Shown: in pieces, positions 1 through 5,707 of the stretch
Numbering within the stretch: position 1 is the stretch's first letter
Layout: each line of letters starts with the position of its first letter
DNA from: Desulfovibrionaceae bacterium
GTDB taxonomy: Bacteria; Desulfobacterota; Desulfovibrionia; Desulfovibrionales; Desulfovibrionaceae
Length of the DNA stretch: 12,404 bases
Direction of reading: 5' to 3'
Assembly: GCA_017613475.1 (NCBI GenBank)
Contig: JAGADT010000165.1
Location: forward strand, 1 to 12,404
Position numbers and translations under genes: made by a program
Notes under the pieces: model-generated
The model's input: the letters and a program-made list of their open reading frames with translations, nothing else
The model's database searches: none
Told to the model about the DNA's origin: nothing

Positions 1-13
1 AACTCTCCAGTTG
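1..13 (-). rRNA. 16S rRNA, first bases only (cut by window edge)
   Basis: Read on the minus strand, positions 13 to 1 give CAACTGGAGAGTT. This matches the conserved 5' end of bacterial 16S rRNA, which runs ...CTGGAGAGTTTGATC... and corresponds to AAATTGAAGAGTTTGATC in E. coli. The rest of the gene lies beyond the left edge. The identification is supported by what precedes it on the same strand: two promoter cores with consensus -35 boxes, a boxA-like antitermination site and a leader hairpin, in the order expected of an rRNA operon. The exact mature 5' end is inferred by analogy with E. coli and may be off by a few bases. Confidence 0.8.
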
Positions 14-29
14 ATTGAAATATACTGGC

Positions 30-57
30 TTTCGCATCACTTTTCAGTGAAGCGAAA
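30..57 (-). other. 16S leader hairpin
   Basis: Positions 30-35 and 52-57 form a 6-bp stem (TTTCGC with GCGAAA). One mismatch follows, then 37-41 pairs with 46-50 over 5 bp, closed by a 4-base loop. There is no U-tract on the minus strand, so it is not a terminator. Its place just upstream of the 16S start suggests a leader structure used in processing or folding. Confidence 0.55.
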
Positions 58-89
58 CTCAAAGTCTTTGTTCCCGTTCGCTCTTCACT

Positions 90-101
90 TGTCAAAGAAC
101 C
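90..101 (-). promoter_or_regulatory. boxA-like antitermination site of the rRNA leader
   Basis: The minus strand reads GTTCTTTGACA here, close to the rRNA boxA consensus (TGCTCTTTAACA). It lies about 80 bases upstream of the 16S start and downstream of both promoters, which is the usual place. NusB/NusE binding is family knowledge and is not shown by this sequence. Confidence 0.6.
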
Positions 102-126
102 ATGCTGCCGTTCAGGCAACCCGTGC

Positions 127-155
127 TTTCTAGCGAACTCGCTGCTCACTGTCAA
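127..155 (-). promoter_or_regulatory. rRNA promoter P2 (proximal)
   Basis: The minus strand has a perfect -35 TTGACA at 155-150, a 17-base spacer and a -10 TAGAAA at 132-127. The following bases (GCACGGG) form a GC-rich discriminator, typical of stringently controlled stable-RNA promoters. A run of A residues lies just upstream of the -35, as in an UP element. The predicted transcript start is near 120. The spacing and the perfect -35 make this a strong call. Confidence 0.75.
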
Positions 156-253
156 GCACTTTTTTGAGATTTTTTTCCGCGCCCCGCTGGGCGCCTCAAA
201 AACTCTGCTTTTCAAACCGCCGTGAACGTCCCGTTCCGCAGCGGCGAGGTCGC

Positions 254-282
254 TTTATGCCCTCCTGTGCCCAAACTGTCAA
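254..282 (-). promoter_or_regulatory. rRNA promoter P1 (distal)
   Basis: The minus strand has a perfect -35 TTGACA at 282-277, a 17-base spacer and a -10 CATAAA at 259-254, followed by a GC-rich discriminator (GCGACCT). An AT-rich region with A-tracts at about 287-345 lies upstream, consistent with an UP element. The predicted start is near 247. It lies 127 bases upstream of P2, and the two share an identical block around the -35. Both features are typical of tandem rRNA promoters. Confidence 0.75.
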
Positions 283-368
283 GCACTTTTTTTTGAAATT
301 TGTGCTTTTTATTGCCAACACAGCGAAATCACAGATTATTTATTTTCAGGCATGTTTTTGCATTTTGC

Positions 369-386
369 CGGAAAGATCACTTTCCG
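369..386 (-). other. Hairpin overlapping the DUF1232 stop codon
   Basis: A perfect 7-bp inverted repeat (CGGAAAG ... CTTTCCG) with a 4-base loop spans the TGA stop at 377-379. No T-tract follows on either strand, so it is not a canonical intrinsic terminator. It could be a 3'-end or stability structure between the DUF1232 gene and the rRNA promoter region. Confidence 0.35.
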
Positions 387-760
387 AACCAGGATTCCAG
401 CTTTTCCTGTGCCTTCAAGCGCACATAATCATCCACGTAATGCAGGTAGCGGTCGATAACATAGCCCAGGGCAAAGATATCATCCAGGTAACCGACAACA
501 GGAAGAAAATCAGGAACCAAATCCAGCGGCAAGAGGAGGTAGCCCAGCGCGCCTACGATCAAGGCTTTCTCACTGGCGGCAAGCGGCTTTTCCTTTAAGA
601 TGTAATACAGGGTAAAAACCTTCAGCATGGCCTCCCGGCCAAGCTTGACGGCGCAGCCTTTCAGCTTTTCCCACAGCGCCTTTTCATTAAAGACATTTGC
701 TGCTGCCCTGATGCGCTCCTCATTAAGAGAAGCCTTAACGGTATCCATGATATTTTTCAT
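377..760 (-). CDS. YkvA family protein (DUF1232)
   Basis: A small protein of 127 residues whose core, about residues 62-103, is the DUF1232/YkvA signature. It has a hydrophobic stretch with GALGYLLLPLDLVPDFLP followed by the acidic VGYLDDIFAL block. The family is widespread and of unknown biochemical role. The hydrophobic helix suggests membrane association, and the N-terminal part (residues 1-60) looks helical and charged. I start it at the ATG at 760 because GGAG lies 6 bases upstream. A GTG at 772 would add four residues but would overlap that ribosome site. The gene follows the M20 peptidase by about 34 bases on the same strand, so the two probably share a transcript. Next downstream are the rRNA promoters. 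No function can be assigned beyond the family. Confidence 0.85.
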   Translation of the reverse strand: MKNIMDTVKASLNEERIRAAANVFNEKALWEKLKGCAVKLGREAMLKVFTLYYILKEKPLAASEKALIVGALGYLLLPLDLVPDFLPVVGYLDDIFALGYVIDRYLHYVDDYVRLKAQEKLESWFGK

Positions 761-794
761 GCCAATCTCCACGCGTTACTAAAAGTGAGCATAC

Positions 795-2054
795 CTAGCG
801 CTGAAGGATCTGCGCCAGGGGCTGGCTTACGCCCTCAAGCCCTGCCATGGCCAAAACAGACAAAAGCAAACGCTGCGCGTGCTGCGCGCTGAAGCTCGGG
901 CTGTACCATTCGTCACGCGAATGGAGATTCCCGCCTATTCCGCCTCCGCCGTAGGAGAGCGTAGGGATGCCGGCGTGCAGCGGCACGTTGCCGTTGGTGC
1001 CCAATGGAGGCCAGAAAAACGGCTCAAGCCCCGCAAGCTCACTGGCCCGCCAAAAAACCTGAAGGATGGCAGCGTCATCAGGCGTATGTCCGGCTGGTCT
1101 GTTGCCTATGCGGATAAATTCCACGCTGATGCGCTCCCCGCCGCTCCAGCGCGCATTTTCCTCTTCAACCGCTTCTTCCACAAGCCTGCGGGCAAGCGCA
1201 TCAAGCTTATCAAGGCTTTCAGCAGAGACAGAGCGCAAGTCAAGCTTGAGGCGGCACTCTGTTGGAATGGAGTTGACTGTTGTGCCGCCCGATATGGTGC
1301 CCAGGTTGAACGTTGTCTTGGGGTTATCAGAAGGAACCTGCGCGGAAAGAGCCGCCCCAAAGCGGCAGGCTGCCTGGATGGGGTTGGGCCGGCCAAAATC
1401 CAGCCAGGAATGCCCGCCCTGCCCGCGGAATACAAGTTCGTAGCGGTATACGCCAAGCACGGTGTTGATGATGGCGCCCGGACGGGAAAGGGTTTCGGCG
1501 CAGAAACAGGCATCCAGCTCAGCATTGCCGGCAACAATGGCCTTCATGCCCTGCAGATCCCCTTCGCCTTCATGCCGGACAGCCCCGTTGATGCGGATAC
1601 GCCCTACAGGGCGCAGGCCCGCGTAACGCAGGGCACGCAGCACAGAAAGATCCATGGCAAGGCATGCCGTATCGTCAGACATGCCGGGGCAGTTGTAACG
1701 GTCCTGGGCTGTCTGCTTTATCTCAAGAGGAACGTCATACGAAAAAACCGTATCAATATGCGCATCGATCATCACCACGGGCCTTGGCGCCGATCCGTTG
1801 ACATAGCCCCAGACATTGCCAATCTCATCCATTTCGCAATCTTCGGCACCATACGAGCGCAGCAGCTCCAAATAAGCGGGAGAACGATGCTCCTTCTCCG
1901 CAAAGGTCGGCGCGGGGATGCATGCCAGTTTCTTCAGCTCTTCAAAAGTGGCTGCTTCATCCTGCTTCAAAAAATCCAAAGCCTTCTGCACGCGGGAATC
2001 GCCCATCAGCGCCTCGAGGGCACTTTTGATATCCGCCCTGACATCCACGCCCAT
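795..2054 (-). CDS. M20/M25/M40 family metallopeptidase (metallohydrolase)
   Basis: A 419-residue cytoplasmic protein with no signal peptide and the M20 layout: a catalytic zinc domain split by a dimerisation domain at about 200-310. Expected metal ligands are visible: His99 and nearby Asp101 in DAHIDTV, Asp127 in GMSDDT, Glu162, Glu187 in CAETLS, and His378 in NLHSRDEW. The loop GGHSWLDFG at 213-221 fits the dimerisation-domain motif. Relatives are di- and tripeptidases, carboxypeptidases or deacylases; the substrate cannot be told from sequence. One oddity is that the family's Glu-Glu pair reads His161-Glu162, so the residue at the general-base position is His. The codon is CAT and the frame around it is intact. 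The start is well supported by GGAGG, 8 bases before the ATG. It is probably cotranscribed with the downstream DUF1232 gene. Confidence 0.88.
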   Translation of the reverse strand: MGVDVRADIKSALEALMGDSRVQKALDFLKQDEAATFEELKKLACIPAPTFAEKEHRSPAYLELLRSYGAEDCEMDEIGNVWGYVNGSAPRPVVMIDAHIDTVFSYDVPLEIKQTAQDRYNCPGMSDDTACLAMDLSVLRALRYAGLRPVGRIRINGAVRHEGEGDLQGMKAIVAGNAELDACFCAETLSRPGAIINTVLGVYRYELVFRGQGGHSWLDFGRPNPIQAACRFGAALSAQVPSDNPKTTFNLGTISGGTTVNSIPTECRLKLDLRSVSAESLDKLDALARRLVEEAVEEENARWSGGERISVEFIRIGNRPAGHTPDDAAILQVFWRASELAGLEPFFWPPLGTNGNVPLHAGIPTLSYGGGGIGGNLHSRDEWYSPSFSAQHAQRLLLSVLAMAGLEGVSQPLAQILQR

Positions 2055-2121
2055 ACCTGTTACCTCCTGCTGCGGCCTTGCAGCTTATGCGATACCGTAT
2101 AGGGAAAGCGTATCACCCTTT

Positions 2122-2177
2122 TGAAAAAAGAAAAAGTGTGCGGCATTCCTTAGCGAAGCAAAGAATACCAGCACACT
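2122..2177 (-). terminator. Intrinsic terminator of porin gene 1
   Basis: On the minus strand a long stem forms between 2177-2171 (AGTGTGC) and 2141-2135 (GCACACT). It continues inward through mostly paired bases, with some G-T pairs, to a small TTCG-type loop. A T-rich tract (TTTTTCTTTTTT) follows at 2134-2122. It sits about 35 bases after the porin stop and before the M20 gene, so it separates those two transcripts. Confidence 0.85.
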
Positions 2178-2211
2178 CCTGCGCATCCGGCACGGCTGCC
2201 AGAAAACCCGC

Positions 2212-3678
2212 TTAGTACTTATACGTCAAATATACGCCTGCCTTGTACATGTGATTCTTAAACTTGCCGGCTGAGTTGGCCCATACCGCCTTATCCAGGT
2301 CAAGATAAATGTAGCCAAGCTCCAGGGATGCTGTTAAGTTTTTGTAAACATTATAGAAATTTTCAAAGTTGCATTCAATGGCCCGATCAGATGTTGTCAG
2401 GTAGTAGCCCGTTGAATGCCCGGGATAAAGAGGAGACCTTACAGCCCCCTGGCGGACCATTTCCACGTTATTGGTGCCCTGGTAATAGGTCACGCGCAGA
2501 TTATGGGAGAGCTGGTCGGCAAAGGTTATCCCATCCAAACGCAGCCCCATACCCCAGGAGCCGGCAAGGTCGCGGGTGAGCGAAGCGCCATCGTACCATC
2601 CGCCATTCGTGCCAAAGCGGGTGATGCGGGAATCAGCGTAAACGGCAGGCAGCCGTTCTGATCCATCCCATGGGCTGGCATTATCGCCGGAAGCATACCA
2701 GAACAGAAGGGCCGGCTTCATAAAATCAAGCTGATACGAAGCCAGCACGGCGGCAAGCCAGCCTTCCCGCTGAATCTTAACCCCGGCTAAGGAGCCTGCA
2801 TCAAACTTGCCGTACACGATGTCCGTGGCAAAGGAGAACGGGTCAAACAACGTTATCTCTCCGCCAAGGCCAAGCCACCAGCCAAAGGGATGGCGGTCTG
2901 AAGTGGCATAGCGCTTGTCAGGCATGCCGCCAGTTCCTGGAACGAAGAATGAAATCTGATTCGCCGGCAAAAGAGAACCCATGCCCGCGATTTCCGATCC
3001 CCAGCTGCTTGCGCCTGTTTTGGCGCGCTCATACAAGCGTTCATCCATGCCGGCGAAAGCGCTTTGCCCCACGCTGGCGGCCATTGCCCATGGGGTCACG
3101 GTTATGCCATCCGCCGTAATGGGAAAGGAAAGCAGAAAGGCATCAATGCTGTCGTGGGGAAGGCTGTAATCATTATACGGGCGGTACCATGCGGCGGATA
3201 CCCCGAGCCAATCAGTAAGAGGCTGCGTAAGGGAAACGCCAGCCATTTCCACGCCCATAACGGTGGTGAAGGTAAAGGACGGCACTTCGGCAAACTGAAG
3301 CCCCATGCGGAGGCGGGTTTGGGCGCCGGGCACCACCCAATCCAGATACGCGAAGCGGGTTTTCACATTGGTGCCGTCCGTGCCGATGGCCCATCCGTGT
3401 TCAGAGCCCCAACCGGCATTGCCCGTGCCGATATTGCGGCCGACCTCGAGCTGCAGGACGCCCTGCAAATTTTCGGAAGCGATAAATGAAAACTGCGGCC
3501 GGATACGCGTGCGGGCCTGGAACGTATCTGACGTGTTTCCATGGCGCTGAAGATCAATATCCTGCCAGGACCAGCCCAATTGCCAGATGCCTGTAGCCTG
3601 CAGTTCTACAGCCCGGGAGGCGGAGGCGCCGCCCAGGCAAATTCCAGCGGAAAGCAGCAATGCAATTAACCGTTTCAT
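2212..3678 (-). CDS. Outer membrane homotrimeric porin (paralogue 1)
   Basis: A 488-residue beta-barrel protein of the porin type common in Desulfovibrio and relatives. Residues 1-23 are a signal peptide: MKR, a hydrophobic core, then SRA before the probable cleavage site. The mature protein is rich in alternating aromatic and polar strands and ends with ...YLTYKY, an aromatic C-terminus as needed for BAM-mediated assembly. It shares long blocks with the gene at 3898-5328, such as QARTRIRPQF, HPFGWWLG and TYYQGTNNVEMV. It differs mainly in a longer loop before HPFGWWLG, about residues 223-265, likely surface-exposed. A ribosome site AAGGA precedes the ATG by 8 bases. It has its own promoter (3768-3796) and terminator, so it can be expressed independently of its neighbour. 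Substrate selectivity is unknown. Confidence 0.87.
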   Translation of the reverse strand: MKRLIALLLSAGICLGGASASRAVELQATGIWQLGWSWQDIDLQRHGNTSDTFQARTRIRPQFSFIASENLQGVLQLEVGRNIGTGNAGWGSEHGWAIGTDGTNVKTRFAYLDWVVPGAQTRLRMGLQFAEVPSFTFTTVMGVEMAGVSLTQPLTDWLGVSAAWYRPYNDYSLPHDSIDAFLLSFPITADGITVTPWAMAASVGQSAFAGMDERLYERAKTGASSWGSEIAGMGSLLPANQISFFVPGTGGMPDKRYATSDRHPFGWWLGLGGEITLFDPFSFATDIVYGKFDAGSLAGVKIQREGWLAAVLASYQLDFMKPALLFWYASGDNASPWDGSERLPAVYADSRITRFGTNGGWYDGASLTRDLAGSWGMGLRLDGITFADQLSHNLRVTYYQGTNNVEMVRQGAVRSPLYPGHSTGYYLTTSDRAIECNFENFYNVYKNLTASLELGYIYLDLDKAVWANSAGKFKNHMYKAGVYLTYKY

Positions 3679-3717
3679 TCCTTTTGTCCTTCAAGTGGCA
3701 TTGTATTCATCGCGAAG

Positions 3718-3731
3718 GGAAGCATGCTTCC
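3718..3731. promoter_or_regulatory. 14-bp perfect palindrome in the leader of porin gene 1
   Basis: GGAAGCATGCTTCC reads the same on both strands. It lies within the predicted 5' untranslated region of porin gene 1, about 40 bases before its start codon and downstream of the predicted transcript start. It could be an operator for a dimeric regulator or a weak RNA hairpin. Which regulator, if any, cannot be told. Confidence 0.35.
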
Positions 3732-3767
3732 GCACAATTTCCCCAGCAAACAACAAAAACAGCGACT

Positions 3768-3796
3768 TTAAAAAACCAAAAGCAGCAATCTGTCAA
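3768..3796 (-). promoter_or_regulatory. Promoter of porin gene 1
   Basis: The minus strand has a perfect -35 TTGACA at 3796-3791, a 17-base spacer and TTTTAA at 3773-3768; shifting by one gives TTTAAA. It lies between the terminator of porin gene 2 and the start of porin gene 1. It implies a leader of roughly 80 bases. The -35 is strong and the -10 moderate. Confidence 0.6.
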
Positions 3797-3824
3797 CACC
3801 GCATTTTTTCCTGGCGAAAACAAG

Positions 3825-3869
3825 GAAAAACAAAACGCCATCTGCCTCCGATGCGGATGCAGATGGCGT
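3825..3869 (-). terminator. Intrinsic terminator of porin gene 2
   Basis: Positions 3869-3859 (ACGCCATCTGC) pair perfectly with 3845-3835 (GCAGATGGCGT) over 11 bp. The loop can itself close as TCCG-CAT-CGGA. A T-rich tract, TTTTGTTTTT, follows on the minus strand. It starts about 30 bases after the porin stop codon, a textbook rho-independent terminator. Confidence 0.92.
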
Positions 3870-3897
3870 ATGGCGACTAAAAACGCAAAGCTGATTT

Positions 3898-5328
3898 TTA
3901 GTACTTGTAGGTCAGGTACGCGCCGACCTTATACATGTGGTTCTTGAGATCATCCTTCATGGGGGACCAAGTGCCCTTATCCAGATGGAGGTAGATGTAG
4001 CCCAGTTCAAAGGCGGCAGTCAGGTTCTTGTAGATCTGGTAGGAATTCTCGAGGTTGAATTCGTACGCACGGTCAGACGTGGTCAGATAGAAGCCGTTGC
4101 TGCGACCAGGATAGATGGGGCTGGTGGCGCCGCCCTTCTTGACCATTTCCACATTGTTGGTGCCCTGATAGTAGGTGAAGCGCACGTTGTGGGAAAGGTC
4201 ATCAATGAAGCTGATGTCATCAAGACGGAGGCCGATACCCCAGGATCCTGAGAGATCCATGGTCAGGCTACCGGCATCATACCAGCCGCCATCGGAACCA
4301 AAGTTGGTCGCCCAGGAGTCAGCATAGATGGCAGGCAGGCGTTCAGAGCCGTTCTTCATGCTGTGGTCGTCGCCAGAGGCATACCAGGCGATGAGACCGG
4401 GGGTCATGAAGTCAAGCTTGTAGGTAGCGAGCAGGGAAGCGATCCAGCCCTTGCGCTGGACATTGTAGCCAGTAGCCCTGTGGCCGGCATCGAAATGACC
4501 GTAGACGAAGTCAGCAGCAAGCGTGAAGGGATCAAACAGGGTCAACTCGCCGCCAACGCCCAGCCACCAGCCAAAGGGATGGTGGGAAGGCAGGCCGGAT
4601 TTGCTATAGTCAACAGGGAAAAGCGAGTTCAGGGCTGAGGTTTCAGCACCCCAGCTGGTCCTGCCAGACAGAGCGTCCGCAGCGTTAACAGCGTCCAGGC
4701 CTTCCAGAGAATTCTTGCCAACAAACGCCGTCATGGCCCAAGGCGTCACGCGGAAGCCATCGCCCGTCACCGGGACAGAAAGGAGGGCAACGTCTATGTT
4801 GTCATGGGGAAGGCTGTAGTCGTTATACGGACGGAACCAGGCGAGAGAAACGCCCAGCCAATCGTTGATCGACTGATTGAGGGCAACGCCGGCCATTTCC
4901 ACGCCCATAACGGTGTGGAACGTGAAAGACGGCGTTTCAGCGTACTGCAAGCCCATGCGGACATGGGTATTCACTTCAGGCACCATCCAGTCCAGGTAGG
5001 CAAAACGGGTCTTTACGTTCGTGCCGTCGGTACCAATGGCCCAGCCGTGTTCAGCACCCCAGCCGGCATTGCCGGTCCCGCGGTTGCGGCCGATTTCAAA
5101 CTGCAAGATGCCCTGCAGGTTTTCAGAAGCGATGAATTCAAACTGCGGGCGGATACGGGTACGGGCCTGGAAGGTGTCGGTGGTGTCGCCATGACGCTGA
5201 AGGTCGGTATCCTGCCAGGACCAGCCCATCTGCCAGGTGCCGGTAGCACGCAGCTCAATGGCTTTGGAAGAAGCCGCGCCGCCAAGAACCATCCCTGCGG
5301 CGAGCAGCAACGTGATCAAACGTTTCAT
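3898..5328 (-). CDS. Outer membrane homotrimeric porin (paralogue 2)
   Basis: A 476-residue beta-barrel porin, clearly a duplicate of the downstream gene at 2212-3678. Residues 1-23 are a signal peptide (MKRLITLLLAAG..., ending SSKA before IELRATG), which would export it to the periplasm for outer-membrane insertion. The C-terminus is ...YLTYKY. The reading frame stays open for 33 codons further upstream, but I place the start at the ATG at 5328. There GAGGA lies 7 bases before it and the signal peptide begins immediately, whereas the longer N-terminus would bury the signal. It is followed by a strong terminator and preceded by a long non-coding region with two candidate promoters. Porins of this type are often the major outer-membrane protein in Desulfovibrio; that abundance is family knowledge. 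Confidence 0.9.
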   Translation of the reverse strand: MKRLITLLLAAGMVLGGAASSKAIELRATGTWQMGWSWQDTDLQRHGDTTDTFQARTRIRPQFEFIASENLQGILQFEIGRNRGTGNAGWGAEHGWAIGTDGTNVKTRFAYLDWMVPEVNTHVRMGLQYAETPSFTFHTVMGVEMAGVALNQSINDWLGVSLAWFRPYNDYSLPHDNIDVALLSVPVTGDGFRVTPWAMTAFVGKNSLEGLDAVNAADALSGRTSWGAETSALNSLFPVDYSKSGLPSHHPFGWWLGVGGELTLFDPFTLAADFVYGHFDAGHRATGYNVQRKGWIASLLATYKLDFMTPGLIAWYASGDDHSMKNGSERLPAIYADSWATNFGSDGGWYDAGSLTMDLSGSWGIGLRLDDISFIDDLSHNVRFTYYQGTNNVEMVKKGGATSPIYPGRSNGFYLTTSDRAYEFNLENSYQIYKNLTAAFELGYIYLHLDKGTWSPMKDDLKNHMYKVGAYLTYKY

Positions 5329-5360
5329 CTGTCTTTCCTCTCTGAATGGAAACGGTTTAG

Positions 5361-5388
5361 AATATACACACTGGACAAGGCTCCGCAA
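5361..5388 (-). promoter_or_regulatory. Possible proximal promoter of porin gene 2
   Basis: The minus strand has a good -10, TATATT, at 5366-5361. A weak -35, TTGCGG, lies 16 bases upstream at 5388-5383. It would give a leader of about 26 bases. The weak -35 would suit activator dependence, but no activator site is identified. Confidence 0.4.
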
Positions 5389-5450
5389 AAACTGCGGGCA
5401 TGCACGCCCAGGCTGCCACAGAGGCAATCCCGGCAGAAGGCCAAAATGCG

Positions 5451-5465
5451 GCTGGCTCCGCCAGC
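5451..5465. repeat. Inverted repeat in porin gene 2 leader
   Basis: GCTGGC and GCCAGC are perfect 6-bp arms around a 3-base spacer. Inverted repeats also occur nearby at 5480-5490 (GCGAA-A-TTCGC) and 5396-5409 (imperfect, GGGC...GCCC). Together they may be RNA hairpins in a long leader or operator sites. Short GC-rich repeats can arise by chance, so confidence is low. Confidence 0.35.
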
Positions 5466-5498
5466 GGAAATGCCCCAGGGCGAAATTCGCTAGACGAC

Positions 5499-5527
5499 GG
5501 TTTAATAATTTTGCCGCTGGATGTCAA
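5499..5527 (-). promoter_or_regulatory. Distal promoter of porin gene 2
   Basis: A perfect -35 TTGACA lies at 5527-5522 on the minus strand. The -10 region 16-17 bases downstream reads TTAAAC or TAAACC within an AT-rich stretch. The strong -35 supports the call and the -10 is only fair. It implies a porin leader of about 165 bases. Confidence 0.45.
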
Positions 5528-5707
5528 CATTTACGCCGCAAGCCCAAATTTTACACTCCGTCCTGCAGTGGATGCGTGCAAAATCTCCGGCCCGGCATAA
5601 AACCCTCTCTCCCCTATCGCCGGACAAACGGAACTTTATAAGCTTTTTTATACGACTTCATAACATCAATAAAGAAGGCAGCAAGCATAAAAATATGCAG
5701 CAATGGG

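Larger units (their letters stand above)
14..120 (-). other. rRNA operon leader (5' external transcribed spacer)
   Basis: This is the stretch between the predicted start of the nearer rRNA promoter and the 16S 5' end. It contains a boxA-like element and a strong hairpin, listed separately. No coding sequence is seen. In rRNA leaders such regions load the antitermination complex and supply half of the 16S processing stem. That role is inferred here from position and motif. Confidence 0.65.
5329..5707 (-). other. Upstream region of porin gene 2, non-coding
   Basis: This is a 379-base gap without a credible gene. Reading toward the porin it holds a short A/T inverted repeat at 5685-5698 (GCATA-AAAA-TATGC), just after the stop of the zinc-ribbon gene and without a T-tract. 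Next come a G-rich stretch at about 5585-5625, a distal promoter at 5499-5527, and three inverted repeats at 5480-5490, 5451-5465 and 5396-5409. A possible proximal promoter lies at 5361-5388. No clear terminator for the upstream gene is visible. If the distal promoter is used, the porin mRNA has a leader of about 165 bases. Confidence 0.5.

Noticed and set aside
164..598. 144-codon open frame on the plus strand
   Set aside because: It runs antisense through the rRNA promoter region and the DUF1232 gene, with low-complexity composition and no recognisable domain.
761..772. GTG start at 772 for the DUF1232 gene
   Set aside because: The GGAG ribosome site at 767-770 would lie inside the coding region. 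It is correctly spaced for the ATG at 760.
879..2102. 407-codon open frame on the plus strand
   Set aside because: It is antisense to the M20 peptidase, whose frame has clear family motifs and a good ribosome site. The plus-strand product has no recognisable domain.
5329..5427. 33-codon N-terminal extension of porin 2
   Set aside because: It would place residues before a normal signal peptide and lacks a ribosome site. GAGGA sits just before the ATG at 5328.
4804..5493. 229-codon open frame on the plus strand
   Set aside because: It is the antisense shadow of the porin 2 gene and its leader. The matching shadow also appears in porin 1, as expected of paralogues.
5685..5698. Terminator after the zinc-ribbon/YIP1 gene
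   Set aside because: The inverted repeat has only 5-bp A/T-rich arms and no following T-tract.
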